This document shows positions 25,030-33,290 of a DNA stretch of 64,000 nucleotides, one piece after another. Under the pieces are notes generated by a model, which was not told the origin of the DNA, did no database searches, and saw nothing but the letters and a program-made list of their open reading frames with translations. The position numbers were made by a program, and so were the translations under genes. Origin of the DNA: Agromyces agglutinans (GTDB lineage: Bacteria > Actinomycetota > Actinomycetes > Actinomycetales > Microbacteriaceae); the NCBI RefSeq assembly GCF_009647605.1, contig NZ_WJIF01000009.1, positions 94,250 to 158,249 on the forward strand, in the 5' to 3' direction. Numbering within the stretch: position 1 is the stretch's first letter; each line of letters begins with the position of its first letter.

Positions 25030-25815
25030 TCAGATGCGCTGCCAGGCGGGCTTGTTCGCCCAGGCGTGACGGTAGTAGTCGACGTTCTCGAGCCGGGATG
25101 CCGCCGCCTCGTCGACCACCACGGTCGCGTGCGGGTGCAGCTGGATCGCCGAGCCCGGCTGGCTCGCCGAGACCGGCCCCTCGACGGCGGCGGCCACGGC
25201 CGGGGCCTTGGCCTCGCCGAAGGCGAGGAGCACGAGGTGCCGGGCGCGCAGGATCGTGCCGATGCCCTGCGTGATGCAGTGCATGGGCACGTCGTCGGGC
25301 GAGTCGAAGAACCGGGCGTTGTCGGCGCGGGTCGGTGCCGTGAGCGTCTTCACGCGCGTGAGCGAGGCGAGCGACGAGCCCGGCTCGTTGAACCCGATGT
25401 GGCCCGTGCGCCCGATGCCGAGGATCTGCAGGTCGACGCCGCCGGCCGCGGTGATCGCGGCCTCGTAGTCGCGGCCCGCGTGCTCGATGCCGGTCGGGTC
25501 GCCGTTGGGCACCCGCACGAGCTCGGGCGTGAGGCCGAGCGGCTCGACCACCTCGCGCGTGATGACCGCGCGGTAGCTTTCGGGGTGCCCGGCCGGCAGA
25601 CCGACGTACTCGTCGAGCGCGAAGCCGCGGACGCCGCGCACGTCGATACGCCGCTCGCCGATGCGCTCGGCCAGCGCGCGGTACGTCGCGAGCGGGGTCG
25701 ATCCGGTCGCGAGCCCGAGCACGGCGTCGGGCTTGCCCGTGATGAGGGCGACGATGGCGTCGGCGATCAGCCCGCCCGCCTCCTGCTCGTCGCGGACGAT
25801 CACGATCTCTGCCAT
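25030..25815 (-). CDS. nagB: glucosamine-6-phosphate deaminase
   Basis: 261 residues, the usual NagB length. L-A-T-G-S-T-P (phosphate loop), F-A-L-D-E-Y-V-G (catalytic Asp) and G-I-G-R-T-G-H-I-G-F-N-E-P (catalytic His/Glu region) are NagB hallmarks. It converts GlcN-6-P to fructose-6-phosphate and ammonia. ATG 25815 has a GGAGAGGA ribosome-binding site and starts 16 bases inside the kinase gene. Last gene of the ROK-regulated operon; the deacetylase it needs (nagA) is in the other amino-sugar operon. Confidence 0.95.
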   Translation of the reverse strand: MAEIVIVRDEQEAGGLIADAIVALITGKPDAVLGLATGSTPLATYRALAERIGERRIDVRGVRGFALDEYVGLPAGHPESYRAVITREVVEPLGLTPELVRVPNGDPTGIEHAGRDYEAAITAAGGVDLQILGIGRTGHIGFNEPGSSLASLTRVKTLTAPTRADNARFFDSPDDVPMHCITQGIGTILRARHLVLLAFGEAKAPAVAAAVEGPVSASQPGSAIQLHPHATVVVDEAAASRLENVDYYRHAWANKPAWQRI

Positions 25816-26726
25816 AGGTCCTCTCCTACCAGGGCGGCTCCCACGGCCGCGGCCGGGAATCCGTCGGGGACGACCTGCAGGCGACGCGACAGGCCGAGCG
25901 ATGCGAGGAACGCCGAGTCGGCGGACCACTCATCGAGGATACGGCGTGCGCCGTCGACCAGGTCGGCGCCGAGCGCGGCGAGCCCGCCGCCGATCACGAC
26001 GTCGTCGACATCGGTCGTGAGCACGAGCAGCCGCACCGCGGCGGCGACGCCGGTCAGGAACCGCTCGCGCACCGCGACCGCGCGCTCGTCGCCGGCCGCT
26101 GCGCGGTCGAAGACCTCGCGAGCGGGCAGTGGATGCTCCGTCGGCCAGAGCCGCGCGAGCGCCGACCCAGAGGCGCTGGTCTCGAGGCATCCGCGCTGGC
26201 CGCAGCCGCAGCGCTCGCCCGAGGGGTCGACGGGGATGTGCCCGATCTCGCCGGCGACGCCGTGGCCGCCGCGCAGGAGCCGACCGTCGAGCACGATGCC
26301 CGCGGCGAGCCCCGTGCCGAGGTTCAGGTACGCCATCGAGTGCGCCCGGATGCCGTCGGCGACGCCGAGGAGGTGATGGGCCCCGAGGGCTGCGGCCTTC
26401 ACGTCGTTCTCGACGCGCACGTCGACGCCGAGCCGGTCGGCGAGGCGCGGGCCCAGGTCGAGGCCCTCGAGTCCGAGGTTGACCGCGTGCGCCACGCGGC
26501 CGGTGCGCCCGTCGACGGCGCCGGGGATGCCGATGCCGATGGAACGGAAGGCGGCGGCGTCGACCCCGGCCAGTTCGCTCATGCGCGCGACGGTGCGCAG
26601 CGCGGTGGCCACGACCTCGTCGGCGCCGAACCCGGTCGGCATGCGCACCTGGTCGCTGAGCTCGCCGTCCTCGCCGATCGCGACGGCGGCGGTCTTGGTG
26701 CCGCCGATGTCGATGCCGAGCCTCAC
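25800..26726 (-). CDS. ROK-family N-acetylglucosamine kinase
   Basis: 308 residues. G-I-D-I-G-G-T-K-T is the ATP site; G-E-I-G-H-I and C-G-C-G-Q-R-G-C-L-E-T are the ROK zinc/sugar signature; no helix-turn-helix is present. Between nagZ and nagB it probably phosphorylates GlcNAc freed by NagZ. GTG 26726 overlaps the nagZ stop (GTGA). A C-terminal E-W-S-A-D-S-A-F region is ordinary for the family. Confidence 0.85.
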   Translation of the reverse strand: MRLGIDIGGTKTAAVAIGEDGELSDQVRMPTGFGADEVVATALRTVARMSELAGVDAAAFRSIGIGIPGAVDGRTGRVAHAVNLGLEGLDLGPRLADRLGVDVRVENDVKAAALGAHHLLGVADGIRAHSMAYLNLGTGLAAGIVLDGRLLRGGHGVAGEIGHIPVDPSGERCGCGQRGCLETSASGSALARLWPTEHPLPAREVFDRAAAGDERAVAVRERFLTGVAAAVRLLVLTTDVDDVVIGGGLAALGADLVDGARRILDEWSADSAFLASLGLSRRLQVVPDGFPAAAVGAALVGEDLWQRS

Positions 26727-28327
26727 CGCACCACCGCCGGATCGCGCGCGAGCGCGGCGGCGACGACCTCGATGACGGCTTCCCCGACGAGTCGCGAGGC
26801 GCCGAACGTGGCGATGTCGGCGAGCTGCCGGTCGTCGGCCGGCCAGCCCAGGTCGATCGAGACGACATCGCCGCGTACGGCGCGCAGCGCCAGCACCGCA
26901 TCGCGCGCGAAGCCGTGGCGGTGCAGGTCCTTGCCGATCACGAGGACCGGTCCGGGCAGGTCGGCGGGCGACTCGATCGCTTCGCCCTCGGCGAGCGGCA
27001 CGAGCCGCGCGCGCGAGAGCCACGAGGGCTCGGCCGCTTCGGCCTCGGCGGCGAACGGACCCCACGGGGCGACGCCGATGGCGATGTTCGCGACCGTGTC
27101 GATGCGCACGACCGTGCCGACGCGGTCGGCTCCGGCCAGGGGCGCCAGGGCGCCGTCCTGCACGTCGAAGGCGCCGATGACCTCCTCGAGCGATACGGAG
27201 GGCCGCACGCCCGGCGCCGCAGCGCCGGGGAGCGAGGCATCAACCGTCGAGGCATCCGCCGACGACCCATCCGTCGACGAGGCATCCGCCGACGAGGCAT
27301 CCGCCGTCGACGCCTCCACCGTCGAGCCGTCGGCGAGCGCTCGCACGCGGGCCGCCGCCTCGGCGACGCGCTCGGCCGGCAGCCGGCCGGCGTCGATCGC
27401 CTCCGTCACGGCGTCGACGATGGACTCGACCGTCTCGGGCGCCACGTCGGAGCCGATGCAGAGCAGGTCGCACCCGGCGACGAGGGCGAGCACGGCAGCC
27501 TCGGGGATGCCGCGCTCGCCGCTCGCCCCGTGCATGTCGAGGGCGTCGGTGACGATGACGCCCTCGAACCCCAACTCCCCGCGGAGCAGGCCGTGCAGGA
27601 TGCGCGGGGAGAAGGTGGCCGGAAGCTCCGCATCGATCTGCGAGAGCACGATGTGACTGGTCATGACGGTCGCGGTGCCCGCGGCGACCGCCGCGCGGAA
27701 CGGCACCAGCTCACGCTCGCGCAGCACCTCGAGCGGCACGTCCACGACGGGCAGGTCGAGGTGCGAGTCCACCGAGGTGTCGCCGTGACCCGGGAAGTGC
27801 TTGGCGCTCGCGGCCACGCCGGTCGACTGCACGCCGCGCACCCACGCGGCCGTGTGCCGGGCCGCGAGCAGCGGATCGGCGCCGAAGCTGCGCACGCCGA
27901 TGACCGGATTGCGCGGATCGGAGTTGACGTCGGCGTCGGGCGCGAAGGTCAGCGTCACGCCCGCGGCCCGCAGCGCCTCGCCGACCTCGCGCGCGACCCG
28001 CTCGGTCGCCGCGACGTCGTCGAGCCGCCCGAGCACCGCGTTGCCCGGGAACGGCGCGCCGCGGTCGTAGTAGAGGCGCGTGACGTCGCCGCCCTCCTCG
28101 TCGATCGCGACGACCGACGAGGGGCCCGCGGACCGCAGCGTCGCCGTGAGCTGCGCGAGCTGCGTCGGCGACACCACGTTCGAGCCGAACAGGCATACGC
28201 CGCCGAGGCCCTCGGCGAGCAGGTCGAGCACCCAGTTCGGTGCGTCCGGGCCGTCGAAGGCCGGGAGCAACGTCGTGAGGATGTCCCGCCGCAGGGATCC
28301 CGCGGCGGTGAGGTGGCGCTCGGTCAT
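26723..28327 (-). CDS. nagZ: GH3 beta-N-acetylglucosaminidase (NagZ-like)
   Basis: 534 residues without a signal peptide, so cytoplasmic. A-K-H-F-P-G-H-G-D-T-S-V-D-S-H contains the NagZ Asp-His acid/base dyad, and V-I-V-T-D-A-L-D-M the nucleophile Asp. The catalytic barrel covers residues about 15-330; a second domain (about 370-534) resembles that of two-domain NagZ proteins. Between them lies a low-complexity Ser/Asp/Ala/Thr linker coded by near-repeats (27234-27326). It would cleave GlcNAc from chito- or muro-oligosaccharides imported by the adjacent ABC system. ATG 28327 overlaps the permease stop. Confidence 0.9.
   Translation of the reverse strand: MTERHLTAAGSLRRDILTTLLPAFDGPDAPNWVLDLLAEGLGGVCLFGSNVVSPTQLAQLTATLRSAGPSSVVAIDEEGGDVTRLYYDRGAPFPGNAVLGRLDDVAATERVAREVGEALRAAGVTLTFAPDADVNSDPRNPVIGVRSFGADPLLAARHTAAWVRGVQSTGVAASAKHFPGHGDTSVDSHLDLPVVDVPLEVLRERELVPFRAAVAAGTATVMTSHIVLSQIDAELPATFSPRILHGLLRGELGFEGVIVTDALDMHGASGERGIPEAAVLALVAGCDLLCIGSDVAPETVESIVDAVTEAIDAGRLPAERVAEAAARVRALADGSTVEASTADASSADASSTDGSSADASTVDASLPGAAAPGVRPSVSLEEVIGAFDVQDGALAPLAGADRVGTVVRIDTVANIAIGVAPWGPFAAEAEAAEPSWLSRARLVPLAEGEAIESPADLPGPVLVIGKDLHRHGFARDAVLALRAVRGDVVSIDLGWPADDRQLADIATFGASRLVGEAVIEVVAAALARDPAVVR
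27234..27326. repeat. in-gene near-repeats encoding a Ser/Asp/Ala linker
   Basis: Iterated units of GAGGCATCCGCCGAC and variants on the plus strand (copies near 27249, 27279 and 27294, with degenerate copies between) translate in nagZ as repeats like S-A-D-A-S and T-V-D-A-S between the two domains. The reading frame is kept throughout. Confidence 0.75.
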
Positions 28328-29253
28328 CCCTTGACCGCTCCGCTCACGAGACCGCTCGTCATGCGCCCCTGGACGATGAGGAAGAACACGATCACCGGGA
28401 TCGCCATGAGGGTGGACCCCGCCATGATCGCGGCCCAGTTCGTCGTGCCGTTCGCGACCAGGAAGGTGCGCAGCCACACCGGCAGCGTCATCATCTCGGG
28501 CCGCGCGTTCAGCACGAGCGCCATCAGGAACTCGTTCCAGGCCTGGATGAAGCCGAACACGCCCGTCGCCACGAGGCCTGGGGCCAGCAGCGGGAACGTC
28601 ACCCGCCAGAACGCGCCGGCCCTCGAGCAGCCGTCGATCATCGCGGCCTCCTCGAGTTCGATCGGCACGCCGTTGACGAAGCCGCGCAGGGTCCAGATGG
28701 TGAACGGCAGCACGGCCGCGACGTACACGATCGTGAGGCCCGCGATGGTGTTCAGCAGGTGCCACCCGTCGATGACCCGGAAGACCGAGACGATCATCGC
28801 CTCGCCCGGGATCATCTGGATGGTGAGGATCGCGATGATGAACGCACGACGGCTCTTGAACCGGAATCGCGTCACCGCGACCGAGGCCAGGAACGCGAAC
28901 ACGAGCGCGATGACGACCGTGAGGATCGTGATGATCAGCGAGTTCGCCGCGGCCGGCAGGAACGGCGTGCGTCCGGGATCGAACAGCACCGTCTCGTAGT
29001 TGCGCAGCGTGAAGTTGTCGGGCCAGAAATGCACCTCGGACCCGCGGATGTCGTTGTTGGGCTGCAGCGACGTGTTCAGCATCCAGTACACGGGGAAGAC
29101 GAACACGAAGAAGAGCACGACCGCGATGGCGCTGTACACGACCGTGCCGATGCGGCGACGGCCACCGCCGGTGCGCCGGGCGGCATCGCGACCCGTTGCC
29201 CCCGTGGTCACCGCGCGCGTCGTGTCGGCGGCCGGGATGATGGTGGCGCTCAC
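28324..29253 (-). CDS. carbohydrate ABC importer permease, MalG type
   Basis: 309 residues, six membrane segments. EAA loop P-I-E-L-E-E-A-A-M-I-D-G-C-S around residue 200 and C-terminal L-V-S-G-A-V-K-G are typical of MalG-like CUT1 subunits. GTG 29253 overlaps the upstream permease stop (GTGA) and its own stop overlaps nagZ, so translation is tightly coupled. Context suggests GlcNAc oligosaccharides or muropeptide-derived sugars. Confidence 0.9.
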   Translation of the reverse strand: MSATIIPAADTTRAVTTGATGRDAARRTGGGRRRIGTVVYSAIAVVLFFVFVFPVYWMLNTSLQPNNDIRGSEVHFWPDNFTLRNYETVLFDPGRTPFLPAAANSLIITILTVVIALVFAFLASVAVTRFRFKSRRAFIIAILTIQMIPGEAMIVSVFRVIDGWHLLNTIAGLTIVYVAAVLPFTIWTLRGFVNGVPIELEEAAMIDGCSRAGAFWRVTFPLLAPGLVATGVFGFIQAWNEFLMALVLNARPEMMTLPVWLRTFLVANGTTNWAAIMAGSTLMAIPVIVFFLIVQGRMTSGLVSGAVKG

Positions 29254-30251
29254 TGCTCGTCCTCCTTGATGAGGTGGCGGATGTAGAAGACCGAGATCGA
29301 CATCATGATGAGCGCGAAGATCATCGCGAGCGCGCCGCCGATGCCGAACTCGCCTCCGGCGATGGAGACCTGGTAGATGTACACGCCGAGCGTGTTGGTC
29401 TCGGCGCGGATGCCGCCGATGTCCTGCAGCGCGAAGATCTGGGTGAAGACCTTCATGTCCCAGATGATCTGGAGGATGGCGACGACCAGGAAGATCGGCT
29501 TGAGGTACGGGAAGACGATCAGCCGGAAGCGTGCGAACGCGCCGGCGCCGTCGAGCTGGGCGGCCTCGAGCACCTCGTCGGGCACCTGGGTGAGCCCGGC
29601 GTAGAGCGTGAACGCCACGAACGGCACCGCACCCCACACGATGATCACGGCCGCGACCGCGAAGAAGCTCAGGGGCTCGATCAGCCACGGGTGCTTGAAG
29701 AACTCCTCGAGGCCGAAGAAGTTCACGAGGACGTGGTTGATGACGCCGTAGTCGGTGTCGAACATCCAGCCCCAGACGATGGTCGCCGTGAGCGCGGGCA
29801 TCGCCCACGCGAGCAGCAGGCCGACCGAGAGGAGCATCCGGAACGCCTTGGGCAGGCGTGCCATCATGAGCGCGATCAGGGTGCCGAGGAGCATCGTCAG
29901 CGCGACGCAGACGGCCGCGAAGACGATCGTGCGGGCCAGCACCTCGTAGAACACGGGGTCGGTGAGCACGTCGGTGTAGTTCTGGAACCACACCCACTCG
30001 GGAGCCGCGCCGAAGACCTGGGCCCGGCCGTACTCCTGGAAGGACGTGATGATGAGCTGGATCAGCGGCCAGCCGACGATGGCGGCCAGCACGGCACTCG
30101 CGGGGATGAGGAGCGCGTAGGGCGTGAAGCCGCCGGCGCGGCGACGCCGCTTCGAGCGGTCACCGCCACCGCGCGAGGGCTCCGGGGCGACGATGCGTTC
30201 GCCCTCGATGGCGCTCGGCAGGGCGTCGGGCCCGCGATCGACCGTGGTCAT
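29250..30251 (-). CDS. carbohydrate ABC importer permease, MalF type
   Basis: 333 residues, a charged 45-residue N-terminus and then six membrane segments. EAA loop P-D-E-V-L-E-A-A-Q-L-D-G-A-G around residue 230. MalF-like subunit of the second CUT1 importer. ATG 30251 has AGGAG 9 bases upstream and follows a 162-base gap with a strong hairpin after the binding-protein gene. Confidence 0.9.
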   Translation of the reverse strand: MTTVDRGPDALPSAIEGERIVAPEPSRGGGDRSKRRRRAGGFTPYALLIPASAVLAAIVGWPLIQLIITSFQEYGRAQVFGAAPEWVWFQNYTDVLTDPVFYEVLARTIVFAAVCVALTMLLGTLIALMMARLPKAFRMLLSVGLLLAWAMPALTATIVWGWMFDTDYGVINHVLVNFFGLEEFFKHPWLIEPLSFFAVAAVIIVWGAVPFVAFTLYAGLTQVPDEVLEAAQLDGAGAFARFRLIVFPYLKPIFLVVAILQIIWDMKVFTQIFALQDIGGIRAETNTLGVYIYQVSIAGGEFGIGGALAMIFALIMMSISVFYIRHLIKEDEQ

Positions 30252-30355
30252 GGTGCAAGTCTCCTGGGTTCGAGGGGTCCGGCCGGTGCGAGGCCCCGGC
30301 CGAAGGTGCGGGCGGCCGCCGTGTGTGGAGCGGCGACCGCCCGGCTCTGGGGCAC

Positions 30356-30391
30356 GGGTGCGGCGGCGGGAAGGGGGGCGCCGCCGCACCC
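30356..30391 (-). terminator. intercistronic 13-bp hairpin between binding protein and permease
   Basis: GGGTGCGGCGGCG (30356-30368) pairs perfectly with CGCCGCCGCACCC (30379-30391) over a 10-base loop. It begins 22 bases beyond the binding-protein stop. As the permeases lie downstream in the same operon, it may be a partial terminator or an mRNA 3'-end stabiliser that keeps binding protein in excess, as known for malE-malF. Confidence 0.65.
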
Positions 30392-30413
30392 GGGAGCCGG
30401 ATCGGGGATCCGA

Positions 30414-31679
30414 CTAGCCGTTGAGGATGTCCTCGATCTGGGTGTCCGCCTCCTCGGCGAGCGCCTGCACGTCGCCGCCCTGGGCGATGTTCACGAACAG
30501 GTCCTCGAGGATGCGGGCGGCCTCGACGTCGGCCCACTTGGGCGACGCGGGCGTGAGGCGCGCGTTGCCGGCGGCCTCGGCGGTCGCCTGCGCGACCTCG
30601 TCGGTGCCGAGCGTGTCGGCCAGCGACAGCTTGGCCGGCACGAGGCCGTTCTCGCCGTAGATGGTCTGGAACTCGTCGGAGAGGATGATCTCCAGCGCCG
30701 AGAGCGCGAGCTCCGGGTGCTTCGACTTGGCCGCGATGCCGATGTTCGAGCCGCCGGCCATGACCTGCGCCGCGCCGCCGTCAGCGCCCGGGAGGGCGTA
30801 GACGCCGAGGTTGGCCTCCTGGTCGGGGCAGCCGGGCGCCTCGGCGTCGGCCGGGGCGAGGATCGACCACTTCACCCAGCTGGGTGCCGACAGCTGCAGC
30901 GTGGTGCCGTCGCAGAAGCCGACCTCGGGGCCGGTCTCGTTCGCGTCCTTCGGGGCGACCGAGGCCTTGGTCATGGCCTCCTGCACCTGCGTGAGGCCGG
31001 CGACCGACTCGGGCGAGCTGAGCTGGGCGTCCCACTCCTCGCCGTCGGGAACGGCGATCTCGCCGCCGTTCTCCCAGATGAAGGGCAGGGCGTTGCGCCA
31101 GTCCTGGCCGGGCCACCAGATGCCGGACTTGCCGGGGTTCGCGGCGGCGAGCGCCTCGCCGGTCGCGACGTACTCGTCGAGCGTGGTGGGCACGCTCGCG
31201 CCGATGCCGGCGAAGGCGTCCTTCTTGTAGAACACGAGGCGCGAGCCCGAGTACAGCGGGGCGGCGTAGAACTTGTCGTCGTACGTGCCCGCCTCGACGA
31301 AGCCGGGCAGCAGGTCGTCGCCGCCGAGGTCCTCGTAGTGCTCGGTGAGGTCGAGGAACGCGCCGGCCGAGGTGAATGCCGCGGCCTGCGTGTTGCCGAT
31401 CTCGACCACGTCGGGGCTGTCGGAGCCCGAGAGGCTCGTGGTGAGGCGGTCGACGAGGCCCTCCCAGGCCTGCTCCTCGATGACGAGGGTCGAACCGGGG
31501 TTCTCCTCCTCGAACGTGGTCTTCAGGTACTCGCGAGCTTCATCGGGCGTGTCGGAGCCGACGAGCCAGACGCGGATCTCCGCGCCCTCCGACGAGGCGT
31601 CGTCGCCTCCGGAGGTGGCACAGCCGGCGAGGGTGAGAGCGGCCACGGCGCCGAGCGCCAGGATGCCGAGTTTCCTCAT
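30414..31679 (-). CDS. ABC importer solute-binding lipoprotein (CUT1)
   Basis: 421 residues. Signal peptide ends in L-A-G-C (Cys20 of the lipobox). The mature part is a type-1 sugar-binding protein (F-E-E-E-N-P-G-S-T-L near the start; G-I-W-W-P-G-Q-D-W-R aromatic pocket). ATG 31679 has AAAGGAAG 7 bases upstream; an in-frame ATG 18 bases earlier lacks a good ribosome-binding site. It follows the ROK repressor by 72 bases. NagZ, a kinase and NagB in the same operon point to GlcNAc-containing ligands; close sequence relation to NgcE or others cannot be judged here. Confidence 0.88.
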   Translation of the reverse strand: MRKLGILALGAVAALTLAGCATSGGDDASSEGAEIRVWLVGSDTPDEAREYLKTTFEEENPGSTLVIEEQAWEGLVDRLTTSLSGSDSPDVVEIGNTQAAAFTSAGAFLDLTEHYEDLGGDDLLPGFVEAGTYDDKFYAAPLYSGSRLVFYKKDAFAGIGASVPTTLDEYVATGEALAAANPGKSGIWWPGQDWRNALPFIWENGGEIAVPDGEEWDAQLSSPESVAGLTQVQEAMTKASVAPKDANETGPEVGFCDGTTLQLSAPSWVKWSILAPADAEAPGCPDQEANLGVYALPGADGGAAQVMAGGSNIGIAAKSKHPELALSALEIILSDEFQTIYGENGLVPAKLSLADTLGTDEVAQATAEAAGNARLTPASPKWADVEAARILEDLFVNIAQGGDVQALAEEADTQIEDILNG

Positions 31680-31751
31680 TGCGTTGCTTCCTTTCATGGG
31701 GTGAAGGCGACAGCGGGGCAGCTGACACCCGAGTGGTGCGAGGGCGGGGGC

Positions 31752-33005
31752 CTAGGAGACTCCCAATTGTCCGGAGAGGACCATGACGGCGGCGCCGCGC
31801 AGGACGATGTCCGGCCCGAGCGTCGTCATCCGCAGTCGGAGATCGCGGTGCTGGTCCGCGATCGTCCTCTGCCGGAGCGTGTCGACGGCCGCGTCGTGGA
31901 ACGCGCCGTCGAGCAGGTCGGCGGGGCCGCTGAGCACGACCTCCGCCAGGTTCAGGGCGCCCACGACGGGCGCGAGCACGATCGCGAGCCGGCGGCCCGC
32001 CTCGCGCAGCACGTCGTCGCGAGCGGATGCCTCGCCGCCGTCGGCCTCGATGGCCTCGAGCTGCTCGGCGAGGCGGGGCACGGCGACCCAGGCCTCGAGG
32101 CATCCGTGCTTGCCGCACGCGCAGCGCGGACCGTCGTCGGTGCCGACGACGACGTGGCCGATCTCGCCCGCGGCGAAGTCGGAGCCGACGACGGGCCGGC
32201 CGCCGACGATGAGACCGGCGCCGACGCCGTGGCCGATCTTGACGAGCAGGAGGTCGCGGCCCTCGCCGGCGCCGTGCTCGGCGAGCACGCCGACGTTCGC
32301 GTCGTTGGCGACCAGCACGGGTGCGCCGAGTGCGCCGGCGACGCGGGCCTGGAGCGGTTCGCTCGTCCAGCCGAGGTTCGGGGCCGAGCGCACGACGCCG
32401 GCCGGGTCGACGACACCGGGCGTGCCGATGCCGATGCCGAGCAGGGGCACCGTCGCGAGTTCGGTCAGGCGACGTGCGAGCCCGATGACGAGCTCGGTGG
32501 CCGCGTCGCCCGTGGCGCCGGCGAGTTCGACGTCGGCGCGGGCGACGATGCCGCCGTCGAGGTCGATCACCGCGCCGCGCAGCCGGTCGTGCTCGGAGAG
32601 GTCGAGGCCGACGATCTGGAACGCGCCGCGGTCGATGTCGATGAGGGTCGCGGGCTTGCCCGGGCGGGCGTCTTCGCGGGGGCCGAGTTCGACGACGAGG
32701 CCCTCGGCGATCAGCTCGGCGACGAGGTCGGACACGGTGACGCGGGTGAGCCCGGTCTCTCGCGCGAGGTCGGCGCGGCTGCGCAGGCCGTGCGAGTAGA
32801 GCGTCTGCAGCACGAGGGTGCGGTTGTGGCCGCGGGCGTGCTCGGGCAGCACCTTGCCGGTCTGGCGCAGCGCGCGACCGCGGGCGCTGAGGCCGCCGCC
32901 GAACGGCGAGGTGAGCAGCTCGGAGGCCTCGACCCTGGCCGGCGGCGTCGCCGCGGCGGGGTCGGACGACGGGATCGTCGTCGGGGATGCTTCCATAGCC
33001 GTCAC
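31752..33005 (-). CDS. ROK-family transcriptional repressor
   Basis: 417 residues: an N-terminal winged helix (residues about 55-120; H-N-R-T-L-V-L-Q-T-L, then R-A-D-L-A-R-E-T-G-L-T-R-V-T-V-S recognition helix) followed by a ROK sugar-binding domain with G-E-I-G-H-V and C-A-C-G-K-H-G-C-L-E-A. The kinase ATP motif is not conserved, as expected for a NagC/Mlc-type repressor. It is first in the operon, directly behind a 27-bp palindrome, so it should repress itself and all downstream genes until an amino sugar or its phosphate binds. GTG 33005 is chosen because TTTACT lies 7 bases upstream (leaderless); ATG 32996 is the alternative. Confidence 0.85.
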   Translation of the reverse strand: MTAMEASPTTIPSSDPAAATPPARVEASELLTSPFGGGLSARGRALRQTGKVLPEHARGHNRTLVLQTLYSHGLRSRADLARETGLTRVTVSDLVAELIAEGLVVELGPREDARPGKPATLIDIDRGAFQIVGLDLSEHDRLRGAVIDLDGGIVARADVELAGATGDAATELVIGLARRLTELATVPLLGIGIGTPGVVDPAGVVRSAPNLGWTSEPLQARVAGALGAPVLVANDANVGVLAEHGAGEGRDLLLVKIGHGVGAGLIVGGRPVVGSDFAAGEIGHVVVGTDDGPRCACGKHGCLEAWVAVPRLAEQLEAIEADGGEASARDDVLREAGRRLAIVLAPVVGALNLAEVVLSGPADLLDGAFHDAAVDTLRQRTIADQHRDLRLRMTTLGPDIVLRGAAVMVLSGQLGVS

Positions 33006-33032
33006 GTTTGTTAGTAAAGCTTACGAACAAAC
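33006..33032. promoter_or_regulatory. 27-bp palindromic ROK operator
   Basis: Arms GTTTGTTAGTAA and TTACGAACAAAC flank AGC; 23 of 27 positions obey the dyad. It abuts the repressor GTG and contains its probable -10 (TTTACT on the minus strand), so a bound repressor would block the promoter. AT-rich in a GC-rich background and similar in style to ROK operators (TTTGTT/AACAAA arms). Confidence 0.75.
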
Positions 33033-33170
33033 ATGCGGCAAGAGTTCGACCGGATTTTCCCGGGTCGTTACGGATTCGTGATCAGGGTGGGCTCCGCGCC
33101 AGTTGGCGGGGGACGCGCCATGACCAGTGGCGCGCAGGCCAGCAAATGGCGCAGCGGCGAGCACGGGACG

Positions 33171-33262
33171 ACGAAGGGCCGGATGCTCCCCGCGCCACTC
33201 CACGTACCGCTGCGCGGTGCGTGGAGCCTCGGGCGCGTGGGCCCAGGCATCCGGCCCTTCGT
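33171..33262 (-). terminator. composite 92-base hairpin after icd
   Basis: Four nested perfect arms: a 16-bp outer stem (33171-33186 with 33247-33262), a 6-bp stem CGCGCC/GGCGCG (33191-33196 with 33232-33237), a 7-bp stem CTCCACG/CGTGGAG (33198-33204 with 33220-33226) and CCGC/GCGG (33207-33210 with 33214-33217). It starts 29 bases past the icd stop. Likely terminator, but much larger than the others here; it might also be a processed RNA. The remaining gap to the ROK operator holds nothing I can name. Confidence 0.7.
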
Positions 33263-33290
33263 GTACGCGCGCGACCAGGTCGCGAGCGGG

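Noticed and set aside
29274..33014. Very long open frame (about 1246 codons) on the plus strand opposite the second amino-sugar operon
   Set aside because: Antisense to well-supported transporter, hydrolase and repressor genes; its translation is rich in Arg, Glu, His and Val as expected for the antisense of high-GC codons, and shows no domain motif.
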